From Rhodovastum sp963714255 (lineage in GTDB: Bacteria; Pseudomonadota; Alphaproteobacteria; Acetobacterales; Acetobacteraceae), in NCBI GenBank assembly GCA_963714255.1, contig CAVQNU010000006.1, forward strand, positions 290,589 to 354,588: 64,000 nt of DNA. The letters run 5' to 3'. This document shows positions 42,517 through 52,095 of the stretch, piece by piece. Below the pieces are notes generated by a model. The model did no database searches. It was not told the origin of the DNA and worked only from the letters and a program-made list of their open reading frames with translations. The number at the start of each line of letters is the position of its first letter. The stretch's first letter is position 1. A program made the position numbers and the translations under genes.

Positions 42517-42741
42517 TCGCAGACCGGCGTGGAATTGCTGTTCGAGGTGTTCAGCCAACGCTACGAGCGCGGCTTGACCATTGTCACCAGCAACCTGCCG
42601 TTCGACGAATGGACCAGCGTGTTCGTTCAGGAGTGGTTGACCGGCGTGCAGCCTGACCGGCCGACCTACCACGTCCGCATTCTGGAAATGAACGACGAGA
42701 CCTGCCGGCTGAAGCAAAGCAAACGACGACAGCGCGCCGCA
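42517..42741 (+). mobile_element. IS21-type IstB helper, C-terminal remnant
   Basis: The frame reads TGVELLFEVFSQRYERGLTI, then VTSNLPFDEWTSVF, and later HVRILEMNDETCRLKQSKRR. These match the last third of IstB, the AAA+ helper of IS21 elements (VTSNLPFxEW; HxHILEMNGxSYRLxxSxRR). Sequence between the two blocks has diverged (VQEWLTGVQPDRPTY), and no IstA or Walker motifs remain. Non-functional. Confidence 0.75.
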
Positions 42742-42892
42742 GGCGCGGGACCGGATAGCGAACACGGGGAGTGCCCCCAGCGACCCTGCCATCGGATCAG
42801 GGCGGCAGGATCTGGTCCTTCAGCCGATCCTCGTGACCACTCATCGAGCCGCCTCCGTCAGGAACAGCCCGGCGTCCCGGCCCGCCTCACTG

Positions 42893-43230
42893 ATGCATTT
42901 TTCCACCGGCGTTGACACGGATGGCATGGGCGGGTGGTGGCTTCTGGCAGATTGCCTCCAAAGCCATCAGGCGCATCAGCGGGCGCGCCCATTTGCGCTT
43001 CATGGCCCAGCCGTCACGCCGCAGCATTGCCACAATACGGGCGATCCGTAGAACGGTGGCGCTAAGTACAGCTCGTCGATCCGCCGCATCATTGCCAGAT
43101 CATCTGCGCTCACCCGCGCCGCAGGATAATACAGCATTGAGCGCGGTGCCATCCGCAGCCAGCACTGCTCCACGATCGACCGGTGCGGGTCCGCGCGATC
43201 GAGCAGTAACAGCAGCGCGGCGAGGCTCAT
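42893..43230 (-). mobile_element. IS3-family OrfB remnant, frameshifted
   Basis: The first frame (43230 leftward) contains RVSADDLAMMRRIDELYLAP followed by PFYGS; another frame continues RIARIVAMLRRDGWAMKRKW and RPLMRLMALEAICQKP. Together they match the N-terminal helix-turn-helix/linker region of IS3 transposases (LMRRIDELYLxxPFYGSRRM...RLMRLMGLEAIYQKP). The catalytic core is absent. Confidence 0.72.
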
Positions 43231-43431
43231 GTTTCAGACATTTGCGAATAAAGTCCCAAACCGGCGTCCCCGGAGGTCAGCCCGGCGGTCGGCACGAAGG
43301 GAAAGCCTTGCTCGTGAGCAATTTTTCCGGAGCTTGTTAAGCCTTTTTTAGGATCGCCACGTACCTCTGATCGCGGCAAACGCGTGCCTTTCGATCCTCA
43401 TGAACGAACCATGCAAGGTCAGGGTATAATT

Positions 43432-43704
43432 ATGTTCACGCGTTCCGTCACCTTCGTCCTCCGCGTGGAAGCGCGTCGGGCGACGCATGCCCTCGCCATC
43501 GAAACGGCCGAGTCTCTGCTTTCGGGTTTGATCCGCGCGAAGAAGCAGGAGGACTTTGGAACGCCGCGGCTGATGGCTACTGAGCTCCTGAAGCTCCTGG
43601 CCCAGCTTCATAGCGAATCCGACGATGGCACCTCAGGGTGTCGCAACCATTCACATTCCCCACCTTCAGGCGGCGAGCTTGATGGGCATGGTGGGCGGGG
43701 ATGA
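43432..43704 (+). CDS. Hypothetical ORF truncated by an IS66 remnant
   Basis: From ATG 43432 the frame reads MFTRSVTFVLRVEARRATHA, SLLSGLIRAKKQEDFGTPRL and MATELLKLLAQLHSES with coherent codon use. From about 43635 it runs into the end of the IS66 remnant on the opposite strand. AAGGTCAGGG lies about ten bases upstream. I infer a small gene cut by insertion; no family recognised, and chance is possible. Confidence 0.3.
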   Translation: MFTRSVTFVLRVEARRATHALAIETAESLLSGLIRAKKQEDFGTPRLMATELLKLLAQLHSESDDGTSGCRNHSHSPPSGGELDGHGGRG

Positions 43705-43967
43705 GCCTTTCCGTGCAGCGGCGATCAGGCCGCACCCATGCGCCCATGGTTCGACGCCTTGTTTGCAGCGGGTGTCGATGACGCTGAGGCCAGCGGTGTA
43801 GAATCGGCGGCGTGATCCATTTTGGTGCCAAAGCTGTTGAGGCGGGCGATGACGGCATGCGGTAGGGCGCGCCCGGCGTCGTTGTCGGATGGCGGCAGTG
43901 GCGGATTGGCGGCCAAGGCGATAACCGCCGCCCAGTCGTTGAGAATTTCGCGCGCAAGAGTTCGCAC
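43666..43967 (-). mobile_element. IS66-type transposase, C-terminal remnant
   Basis: One frame has LAREILNDWAAVIALAANPP and LPPSDNDAGRALPHAVIARL; a second frame continues RRRFYTAGLSVIDTRCKQGV and WAHGCGLIAAARKGSSPP. The DNDAxRALxxAVI and TAGLSVIDTxxxxGVxPW blocks are IS66 TnpC C-terminal signatures. Frameshift and truncation make it inactive. Confidence 0.78.
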
Positions 43968-44071
43968 TCATTGTTGGACCGCGTCCTGGCTGCACCGGCG
44001 GTTCAACGTGATGCGGGCCGGCAGCCGATTGACGGCACACGCCGGACCCCGCTCTTTGATTCCGGTGCATG

Positions 44072-45595
44072 CTATCCCGGACAGACAGCGGGGTTCGCTG
44101 TGGCGGGACGCTTTCTGCTCTTCTTAAGGTCGACATACAGATTTTCCATTGCCTCGTCCGCCAGTTCGCGGGTAAAGCATGGCGGCAGCGCAAAGCAATT
44201 GCAGAGCTGTGAGACCTGCTCGCAAAGGAAGCGTGGCTGAAAATTGGCCAGCTCGTACCGCGCGTTCAGCAGCCGTTGCACGATATGGTCGAACACCTCC
44301 GGAGAGATCGTCAGGCCGCGGCTTTCGGCCGCCGCCAGAAAGATCATCCGGTATTCCTCCGTGTCCGGACCAAGCAATTCGATTTTGTAGGGAATGCGCC
44401 GCAGAAAGGCCGGGTCCATTAGGTCAGCCGGCTTGAGGTTGGTCGAGAAAAACACCAGTTCATCGAACGGAACCAGGAAGCTCACGCCGGTGTTCAGCGT
44501 GAGGTAGTCGATACGGCTGTCCAGCGGAATGATCCAGCGGTTGAGCAACTCGGTCGGGCTGACTTTCTGGCGGCCGAAATCGTCGATCAGGAACATGCCG
44601 TTCAACGCCTTCATGTGCAGCGGCGCTTCGTAGAACTTGTTGATCGGGTCGAAGCGCAGGTCGAGCATGTCTAACGTGAGTTCGCCGCCGGCCATGGCGA
44701 CCGGCCGCCGGCAGGCGATCCATCGGGCATCGAAGCTGTCGATTTGCATGCCATTCGCACCCGCGAGCGCCGGGGTCACGTCTTCATCGTTGAAGCGCTT
44801 GTGGAGCCCGCTGTCGTACATCTTGATAATCTGGCCGCTCACTTCGATCGCGTACGGAATGTAGACGACGTCGCGGAACAGGGCCGCGAGGCGACAGCAG
44901 ATGCTTGTCTTGCCGTTGCCCGGTGGGCCATACAGCAGGACGGTGCGGCCGGCCCGGACCGCGGGCAGCAGTTTGCGCACATACTCCGTCGGCACGATCA
45001 GGTCGGAGAAGCCTTCCCGCAACGTCTCCTCGCGCAGGTTCTCGTGGGTGATGACCTGCTTCTTGACCTGATTCTGGAACGCGGTGAGCGACACCGGGGC
45101 GGGGCCCAGATACTGCGACTGCGCCAGCGCTTCGGCCGCAGCCGCCAGTCCCCGGTCGGTCAGCGCGTAGCGCATGAAGCGAACAATGCCCTGCGTGATC
45201 GAGCCGAGCACCTGCACCAGGCGCTGTGCCGTCGCCTCGTCGATCAGATCTTGCAGGACCGGGACCGGCAGCCGCATGCGCCCGCTGAGCTCCGGCAACG
45301 TCTCGCAGGATTCCATCCGCATGAATTTCAGCAGCAGCGCCAGCAGGCGGCCGCGACTAATGCCGGTCTGCTCGACGGTCAGCGGCGTGCCCGGCGTTTC
45401 GTCGAGCACCGCCGTCAGTTTTTCGGGCGATATCAGGCCAAGCGCGACGATGCTCTCGCCCAGCCGGCCGCCTTTTTCGCGCTGGCGTTTAAGGGCGGCC
45501 TCCAGCCCCTCGGCAGCGACCAGCCCGCGCATCAACAGAATGTCGCCCAGCCGCGTCGGCTTAGGGTTTGACACGCCTACCCGCCCATTGAGCAC
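44072..45595 (-). CDS. AAA+ ATPase with N-terminal GspE-N-like domain
   Basis: 507 aa. Residues about 10-65 (LGDILLMRGLVAAEGLEAAL, LGESIVALGLISPEKLTAVL) look like the GspE/PilB N-terminal domain. The AAA+ core has Walker A GPPGNGKTS near residue 222 and Walker B MFLIDDFGRQ near residue 340, with an Arg-finger-like FLRRIPYKIELLGP. It is not a standard secretion ATPase: the Walker A is of MoxR/AAA type. A GTG start has GGAGG very close. It is divergent from a TadG-like gene, which hints at a surface-assembly system; partners unknown. Confidence 0.7.
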   Translation of the reverse strand: MLNGRVGVSNPKPTRLGDILLMRGLVAAEGLEAALKRQREKGGRLGESIVALGLISPEKLTAVLDETPGTPLTVEQTGISRGRLLALLLKFMRMESCETLPELSGRMRLPVPVLQDLIDEATAQRLVQVLGSITQGIVRFMRYALTDRGLAAAAEALAQSQYLGPAPVSLTAFQNQVKKQVITHENLREETLREGFSDLIVPTEYVRKLLPAVRAGRTVLLYGPPGNGKTSICCRLAALFRDVVYIPYAIEVSGQIIKMYDSGLHKRFNDEDVTPALAGANGMQIDSFDARWIACRRPVAMAGGELTLDMLDLRFDPINKFYEAPLHMKALNGMFLIDDFGRQKVSPTELLNRWIIPLDSRIDYLTLNTGVSFLVPFDELVFFSTNLKPADLMDPAFLRRIPYKIELLGPDTEEYRMIFLAAAESRGLTISPEVFDHIVQRLLNARYELANFQPRFLCEQVSQLCNCFALPPCFTRELADEAMENLYVDLKKSRKRPATANPAVCPG

Positions 45596-46105
45596 TGCCT
45601 CCGCAGATAGCGTCGCTACGTGAAGAGCCGGTTGACGAAAACGCCATTGATGCGAGGCGGAGGTCCTGACGCAACCTCGGGGAGCTTAACCGGACGTTAA
45701 GCGGGCCGACGCAGGCTGCGCCCCGCCCGCGACGGGTGGGCGCTGTGGCGCGAGCGTCTGTCCCGCCGCTGCCCGCGCACGGTCCGCTCGACAGGTTTCG
45801 CCACGTCGGTGCGGTCGCGCGCGGGGGAGGGGGGCGTGCGCGCATAGCGCACGCGTCCGACTGAAGCAGGCGCCAGAGGATGCCGCAGTGGTCCGTACCA
45901 GGCTGCGCGATCCGGCCGGGGAATTGCCGACAACGGTCAATCCGGCGATTGACCGGAGCTGCTTCGCCGCGTCGCTGGCGCCCACACGGCGGCAGCCGGC
46001 TTGCCGGCGGTACGGTGCCCGTCGGCGCGACGCCAGCAGCCCGGATTGCCCTGGCCACCCGGCAGCCATCGGAAAACACCCCGTTCGCGATAGAGGGAAA
46101 TGCCG
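45596..46105. other. Divergent intergenic region
   Basis: About 510 bases between the ATPase and TadG-like genes. High GC with open frames on all sides, but no recognisable protein. It must hold both promoters. I see no clear -35/-10 or operator. Confidence 0.4.
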
Positions 46106-47764
46106 ATGAAACACCCTTGGCTTTTGCGATTAAGGGCTGACCGCAGCGGCGCGTCCGCCCTGATCTTTGCATTGTCCTGCCCGGCATTGATGGCCATCGT
46201 GGCCTTGGCAGTTGACCTGGCTGGCGTTGCCGCCGCGAAAACCCGGCTCGACTTGGCGGCCGATACGGCGGCGCTGACCGCGGGGATCGTGGCGGCGCAA
46301 GCCTACGAAGGCGGCGCCACCACCGCGTCCGCCGCCACGACGGGCGCGGCGGCGGGCTTGCAGAGGTTCGAAGCCCAGATCGGCAAGATCGTCAATGTCA
46401 GCGTGCAGCAGCCCAACGTCACCGTCCAGGCAGCCACAACGTCTGGCAATGTGACCTCGTTCCAGTCCACGCTGACATACGCCGCCACGTACGAAACCTA
46501 TCTCGGTGGGTTGGCCGGCATCACGTCCATCCCGCTATCCGCCACGTCCGCGGTGAGCACACCGGTCGTGGCACCCTACCTGAACGTCGAAGTTCTGCTG
46601 GACAACTCCGGCTCAATGGAAATCGCGGCTGAGACGAGCGATATCGCGACGTTGCAGGAATTGACCGCCTGCGCGGTGACCGGTGCGTTTTACTGCACGG
46701 CCGGCTCAGGAACGTGCAGCAACTGGGTCCAGTCCGACGGGCTTCCGACCAATTCGGTTTACTACACGCCGTCTTCGTCCGGGCAGGACTACTCTGCCTA
46801 TGGATGCAGTGGCGGCAGCTATTCCTATAACGGACCGCTGACCTGCCCGATCCCGTCCACCACGCTGGACGGTGCAAACTATCCGGCCTTTCCTGCAACC
46901 GGCAACACCCAGGGACCGAGCTGCGCATCGCTGTTGCCGCGCTACAGCTACAACGGAATTGCCCCGGCGGCCGGGTCGCCCTGCGCTTTTGCGTGCCATT
47001 TCGACACAGGCAGCACCGCCGGCGCCGGCAAGGATTTTTACGCGGTCGCACGCGGTACAATTGGATCGTCCAATCCGGTCACCCTCCGGTTCGACCTGGT
47101 CAAGGCAGCCGTGAGGCAGCTGATCACGACCATGCAGGCGGACAACCTCGCCATCAACAACCTCAATGTCGGTGTCTTCTGGTTCGCTGACATTCTTACC
47201 CAGGTCTATCCATCGACCGGCGAGGCCGGCGGTGGCTGGGTGGACGCACTCGCGACGGTCGGCGGTCCGCCCACCGTGGCGAACGGGCCCGACACCGGTA
47301 TCCAGCCATATGTCGGCGCGAACGGCGGCAACACCGACTTCCCGACCATCATGAACGACCTCGCAGGCATGCTGACCCCGTCCGGCAACGGCGTGAATGC
47401 CTCCGTACCGCGCAAGGTGCTGTTCATCGTGACCGATGGTCTTCAGGACCCGGCCACCCGAGCTATCTCCGCCTTTGATCCGAGCGCGTGCACCACGTTC
47501 AAGACCATGGGGTATGCGATCTATGTGCTTTACACACCATACTACTCGTTGATGAACACTTGGTATATGGACGGCACAAATCCGTCTGTGGCGGCGATTG
47601 TTCAAGCCGACCCGACGGATCACACATCGATCCCGTACAACCTCCAGCTATGTGCTTCCGCTCCCTCCAACTACATCGAAGCCAACGACAGCGCCTCGAT
47701 CGCAGCCGCGCTGCAGACGTTCCTGAAGCTGGCGATGGCCCCGCCGGCGCGTCTCACCGAGTAG
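46106..47764 (+). CDS. TadG-like pilus assembly protein with vWA domain
   Basis: About 552 aa. The N-terminus is TadE/TadG-like: RADRSGASALIFALSCPALM then AIVALAVDLAGV, one membrane segment with prepilin-like hydrophobic character, and ARTRLDLAADTAAL-type AKTRLDLAADTAALTAG. A von Willebrand A domain follows with the MIDAS DNSGSM near residue 170, the Thr and Asp parts further on (FIVTDGLQDPATRAIS). A Cys/Gly/Tyr-rich insert (TCSNWVQSDG, YGCSGGSYSYNG) sits inside the vWA domain. ATG 46106 is favoured over 46100 because AGAGGGA is then 7 bases away. No other tad genes are in the window. Confidence 0.8.
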   Translation: MKHPWLLRLRADRSGASALIFALSCPALMAIVALAVDLAGVAAAKTRLDLAADTAALTAGIVAAQAYEGGATTASAATTGAAAGLQRFEAQIGKIVNVSVQQPNVTVQAATTSGNVTSFQSTLTYAATYETYLGGLAGITSIPLSATSAVSTPVVAPYLNVEVLLDNSGSMEIAAETSDIATLQELTACAVTGAFYCTAGSGTCSNWVQSDGLPTNSVYYTPSSSGQDYSAYGCSGGSYSYNGPLTCPIPSTTLDGANYPAFPATGNTQGPSCASLLPRYSYNGIAPAAGSPCAFACHFDTGSTAGAGKDFYAVARGTIGSSNPVTLRFDLVKAAVRQLITTMQADNLAINNLNVGVFWFADILTQVYPSTGEAGGGWVDALATVGGPPTVANGPDTGIQPYVGANGGNTDFPTIMNDLAGMLTPSGNGVNASVPRKVLFIVTDGLQDPATRAISAFDPSACTTFKTMGYAIYVLYTPYYSLMNTWYMDGTNPSVAAIVQADPTDHTSIPYNLQLCASAPSNYIEANDSASIAAALQTFLKLAMAPPARLTE

Positions 47765-48472
47765 CGCGCGCGAAAGTCGAGGTGGTCTTAAGCAGAGATC
47801 CGCGGTTTGGCCAACGGATCCGCCATGCGCTTGCGATGAAGATCCTGGATGGCCGCGCGGATGATTGGGTCGAGCGCAGCGATGTCGCTGTAGGTTTGAT
47901 GAGCGAGGTGATGTGCCTCGAGGTCGTCGCTGGCGAGCTCGATGTCATCGAGTTCGTGCGCATACGTGGGTAATCACTCGACGATGCGCAGGTGCGCGCG
48001 AGCAGCGCGAGCCGCGAGCGAAAGCTTGCCGGACAGCTGGCGCGAATGATCCGGCGGGCGGTCCGTACCGCCAGGTCGTTGCCGCTGGCGGGGTTCAGCC
48101 GGCGTATGGCGTGATGGGCTGTTCGGCGACAATGGCCGCGGCACCGGGCCGCAGGTCATTGCCGCGACGCCTGCGAATCAGACCAGGTTGAATGGTACGG
48201 AAGACCTCGGTACTCAGCTTCCAGCCGTGCAAGGCGGTGGCCCAGCAGGTCGGCGAAGCGGCTGTGCACGCCGACCGGCACCAGGAACTGGGAATCCTTC
48301 GGCCAGCCAGAGGCCGGCTTGACGAGTCCTGCGTCAGGACACGCTCACGCTGCAGCCTGAGCCGCCGCTTCCCGCCGCCGTTTTTGAGGGCTACGGCAGG
48401 CTCCTTCGTCTTCCTGGCGAGCCACTCGGGGCCGGCGGCGAGCACCTTGCCCGACAGGTGCCGGCGGCAGCG
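47765..48472. other. Relic coding segments, no intact gene
   Basis: 708 bases. On the minus strand, 47788-47973 is an open frame without a start codon: TYAHELDDIELASDDLEAHH, IAALDPIIRAAIQDLHRKRM, then PLAKPRISA and TAA. A second, 48156-48344, reads GWPKDSQFLVPVGVHSRFAD and LLGHRLARLEAEYRGLPYHS and also lacks a start. Both have coding-like GC-rich third positions. They look like 3' ends of lost or rearranged genes. I do not recognise them. Confidence 0.35.
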
Positions 48473-50081
48473 TCAAAACGACGATGGAGGACCACGCCGC
48501 ATCATGGCAACGAGCACAAGGCAGCCGACCGCGCCGAGGGCCGCGATCGAGAAGCCGTCCTGGTAGGCAAGCACGCTTGCCTGGCTTGCAACCGCGCTTG
48601 CCAGCAGCTTCGCCGCCTGCGCCGCCGCGACCGCCGTGTCCGAGCTGTGTGCGGCGAGACCGGCGGCATAGGCGGCGAGACGATCGAGCGTCTGGCCGGT
48701 GCCGGCCGTAACGTGCAGGCCGATCAGGTTGGAATGCGCCTGCTCGCGAACCCGGACAAAGGTCTGCATGAACGCCGTGCCGATCTCGCCGCCGAACAGG
48801 CGGCTGATTTGCAGGAGGCAGCCGATGGTCAGAGCTTCCGTGGGCACGATGTTGCGGACCAACAGGACGATCAGGGCGGTGAGCGCAAAGGACTGACCGA
48901 TGGCCTGCAGGATCTGCGAGGGCAGGAAGTCGTCGGTTGCCCATTCGCTCGTCAGGCTGCCCGCCATCAGGCACGCGATGCCGATCAGCACCGCGCCAAA
49001 CGCCAGCACCCACCGCCCATCCACCCGGCGGAGCAAAGCGGCGAGCGGGAGCGCGATGGCGAGTTGCGGCAAGGCGATCCAGAGCAGGACTTGCCCAACC
49101 TGGAGTTCGCGGAAATTCTGCACGGTCTGCAAATAGGTCGGAATGATGTAGGCGGTCGAAAGAATCATGAACCGGAACCCGGCAAGAAGCAGCAACAGGA
49201 GGAGCAGGTTGCCGCGGAGCAGCAACCGAAGGTTCAGGAACGGCCGCGGCGTCACCAGCTCGCGCAGGACGAAGGCGAGCGTCAGCAAGCCTCCGCCGAG
49301 CAGCAAACCGACGATCAGCCCGTTTCCGTTCCAGTCCAGCCGATTGCCCTGATCGAGCCCGGCGTAGAGCATCGCGAAACCGCACCCCGCGTAGACGAGA
49401 CCGAACCAGTCGAGGTCGCGCAGCAGGGCGGTGTTGACCTTTTCGCGCGGAATACCGAACCAGACTGCCGCAAACATCAGCGGCAGGGCGGCGCAGTACC
49501 TGCCAATAAACCCAGTACCACGACCAATGGTCAGCGTACCAGCCTTCCAGCGACGCCGCCACGTTCTGCGATAGTTCGGAGTTCATGGCGTAGATCGCGA
49601 CCCCAAAGATCACCATCTGCGCCGGCAGGCTGCGGACGACAAAGCTGATGGTCAGCGGAATGAACGTCCCGGATCCGATCCCAGCGAGCACTTCCAACGC
49701 AAGAAAGGCCGCCAGGTTGCCGGTCAGCGGCGCGATCAGCGATGTCGTGAAAAATAGGATGATGCCGAGAAGCAGCACCCGCCGCGCGCCGAACACGGCG
49801 CCCAGGTACGGTGACGCCACGCCCGCCATCATCTGTCCGATGCCGTAGGTCGTGGTAATCCAGGCCCCTTCGTCAAATCCCGCATGCAACCCGCCGCGCA
49901 GATCGGCCAGACCGAAGCTTGTCACCCTTGACCCGAGCGTGCCCATGATGGAGCCGAGCAAAACGCCGAACAGTCCCACGTAGCATCGCCAGTCGCGCAT
50001 CGGCAAGCGAGGCGGATGCAGACGGGCGATCTCGTGCAGCGCCATACCGACGCCGCTCACCGGACGCAGATGAATACTCAA
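48473..50081 (-). pseudogene. emrB: EmrB-type MFS multidrug exporter (DHA2, 14 TM), frameshifted
   Basis: First frame from ATG 50081: GLFGVLLGSIMGTLGSRVTS, then DEGAWITTTYGIGQMMAGVA (motif D1-like), and TISFVVRSLPAQMVIFGVAI, ending ...HWSWYWVYWQ. The protein continues in the next frame as YCAALPLMFAAVWFGIPREK with the remaining TM segments to a stop at 48473. One surplus base near 49501 accounts for it. Repaired length about 535 aa. The ATG overlaps the emrA stop (ATGA), an EmrAB operon. Substrate unknown. Confidence 0.82.
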
Positions 50082-51223
50082 CGCCAGGCGGCCTTCCCAG
50101 GCGAGCCCTGCCGGGGCGGCCGCGCCAGGCTCTGCACGGTATCGATTGTCGTTTCGACCGACATGCCAGGGCGCACGAGCGTGCCCAGAGACGGGTCCGG
50201 ATCGAGCACAATTTTCACCGGCACGCGCTGCACCACCTTGGTGAAATTGCCGGTGGCATTGTCGGGCGGCAGCAGCGCGAAGGTGCTGCCGGTGCCGGGC
50301 GACCAGCTGTCCACGCGGCCGCGCAGGTCCAGGTCGGGAAAGGCATCCACCGACACGCGTGCCCGCTGACCGACGCGCACGTTGGTCATCTGCGTTTCCT
50401 TGTAGTTCGCAATGACCCAGAGGTTGGGCAGCGGGACGACCGCGATGACCTGCGTGCCGACATTGACGAACTGGCCGGGATGCACCTGGCGCTGGCCAAC
50501 CATTCCGTCGGCCGGCGCGGTGATCCGCGTATAGCCGAGATTGTTGGCTGCAAGGTCGCGCTGCGCCGCGGCTGAACGGACCTGCGCTTGCAGCCCCTGC
50601 TCTTGCACGTCAAGGCCGGCCAGCGCCGCTTTCTGCTGGTCGAGCTGGGCGTTATTCAGGGCCAGCTGGGCGGCGGTCCGTCGCTCGTTTGCGTCGGCCT
50701 GTTCGACGGCTTGTGGCGTCCCGGCCAGACGGTCGCGGAGCAGGTCGCGCTGGCGCTGCGCCTCGAGATGGTAGCGCAGCATGTCAGCCGCAGTCGCTCG
50801 GATCGTTGCCTCGGCCTGCCGCAGGAGCGCCCGCTGGACGCCTTTCTGGTTGGCGATGTCGGCCAGGTTGGCGCGGGCTGCTGCGAGATTCGCGTCTGAC
50901 TGCGCGAGCTGCGCCTGATAGTCGGACGGGTCGATTTCCACCAACAGTTCGCCGGCGCGCACCACCTGGTAATCTGTGACGGAAACCTTTGAAACGTAGC
51001 CTTGTACCTTGGCGGAAAGGGGTGTCAGGTCGCCGGCGACGTTGGCGTCGTCCGTCCGTACATAGCGCAGTGCGCCCGTCCAGCGATTCCAGTTTTCAGC
51101 CACGATCCATGCGACGAAGCCGGCGGCAAACACCACCCCCACCCGGAGCAGCGGCCAGATCCAACCGGTTCGTCGCGCCAGCTCGGAGAGTGGCGGCGGC
51201 GGCAGTGACCCGGCGTCGTCCAT
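50078..51223 (-). CDS. emrA: EmrA-type membrane fusion protein (HlyD family)
   Basis: 381 aa from ATG 51223 with GGGGGAGA upstream. Cytoplasmic N-terminus, one TM (IWPLLRVGVVFAAGFVAWIV), lipoyl half TDDANVAGDLTPLSAKVQGY, a long coiled-coil hairpin (about residues 85-220), second lipoyl half YTRITAPADGMVGQRQVHPG and beta barrel (VSVDAFPDLDLRGRVDSWSP). It couples the MFS pump to an outer-membrane channel. Longer in-frame extension upstream has no protein-like character. Paired with the frameshifted emrB downstream. Confidence 0.9.
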   Translation of the reverse strand: MDDAGSLPPPPLSELARRTGWIWPLLRVGVVFAAGFVAWIVAENWNRWTGALRYVRTDDANVAGDLTPLSAKVQGYVSKVSVTDYQVVRAGELLVEIDPSDYQAQLAQSDANLAAARANLADIANQKGVQRALLRQAEATIRATAADMLRYHLEAQRQRDLLRDRLAGTPQAVEQADANERRTAAQLALNNAQLDQQKAALAGLDVQEQGLQAQVRSAAAQRDLAANNLGYTRITAPADGMVGQRQVHPGQFVNVGTQVIAVVPLPNLWVIANYKETQMTNVRVGQRARVSVDAFPDLDLRGRVDSWSPGTGSTFALLPPDNATGNFTKVVQRVPVKIVLDPDPSLGTLVRPGMSVETTIDTVQSLARPPRQGSPGKAAWR

Positions 51224-52095
51224 CCCGGTCTGTCTCCCCCTGCGCTGCTGCGGCCTCCGCGCGGTGCGCCACCGTCGCGGATATCGCACGACGCGTCGCA
51301 GCCCGGGAATGCAGTCGGGCGCCTCTCCCATTTCGACAATCGGCAACCGTAAATGCGTATTCAGTTCATCGCGACCAGCGTGTCGAATGTTCACGATCAC
51401 GTTAAAGCGCACCCGAGCCGGTAGCGGCACCACCATCGTCGAGACGGCTATCCGCATCGGCCTGATCATCAAATAAGCGAGGCCAGGCCGCTCATTTGCG
51501 CTTCGCCGCGCCGTGTTCAACCGCGCGAATGCCATCTTCGCCGCGGACGGCAGCCGCCTCACCTCCTGGGTTCCACCTTTGTCCGCCTTGGCGAATAAGG
51601 TCGCGAACCCGAGCTGCGCAAGACGAGTGGCTGGGCAGGAAGATCGACGCCGGGCCGATCTTTTCCCAACGCATACTCGGAACCGGTGGCTGCCGCTCTC
51701 GGCGCGCCGCAATCGGGCTCCGGGGGCGGAGCCGCTGACGGCAAACGAGCGTCGTGCCGCCCGACCTGGGTGGCGTCCGTCGCCGGTCGCCAATCGCGAG
51801 GAGCGCGATATGGTCTACCCGGTGCAGATGAAAGCTACGGGCGGCCGGGCCAAACACGCGGGCGTGAAATGCCGAACTGGCCCGTTGTGAGCACAATCGG
51901 CAGTGTGAGGGTGACATGCGCCGCGGGTCATATTTGCGATGCAGGCGCGATTTACGATGCAGGCGTGGGGCGGCGCCCGCTCCAACGGCGGATATGCCGG
52001 ATTTGGGCGCCGGGCGAGGCAACCAATGCGATGGCGGGCGTCAAATGCAGATCGCTCCCGCCGGGCTTGCGAGAGTGCATGATGGGAGCAGCGCG
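51224..52095. other. Long intergenic region, no supportable gene
   Basis: 872 bases between emrA and glk, which are divergent. The emrA frame stays open far upstream, and one part (MIRPMRIAVSTMVVPLPARV) looks faintly coherent, but there is no family match I can name. CGATGCAGGCG occurs twice, 18 bp apart (51937 and 51955). Promoters for both genes should lie here. Confidence 0.4.

Noticed and set aside
51330..51793. A 190-residue upstream extension of EmrA
   Set aside because: No homology-like character; the good RBS and family-typical start are at 51223.
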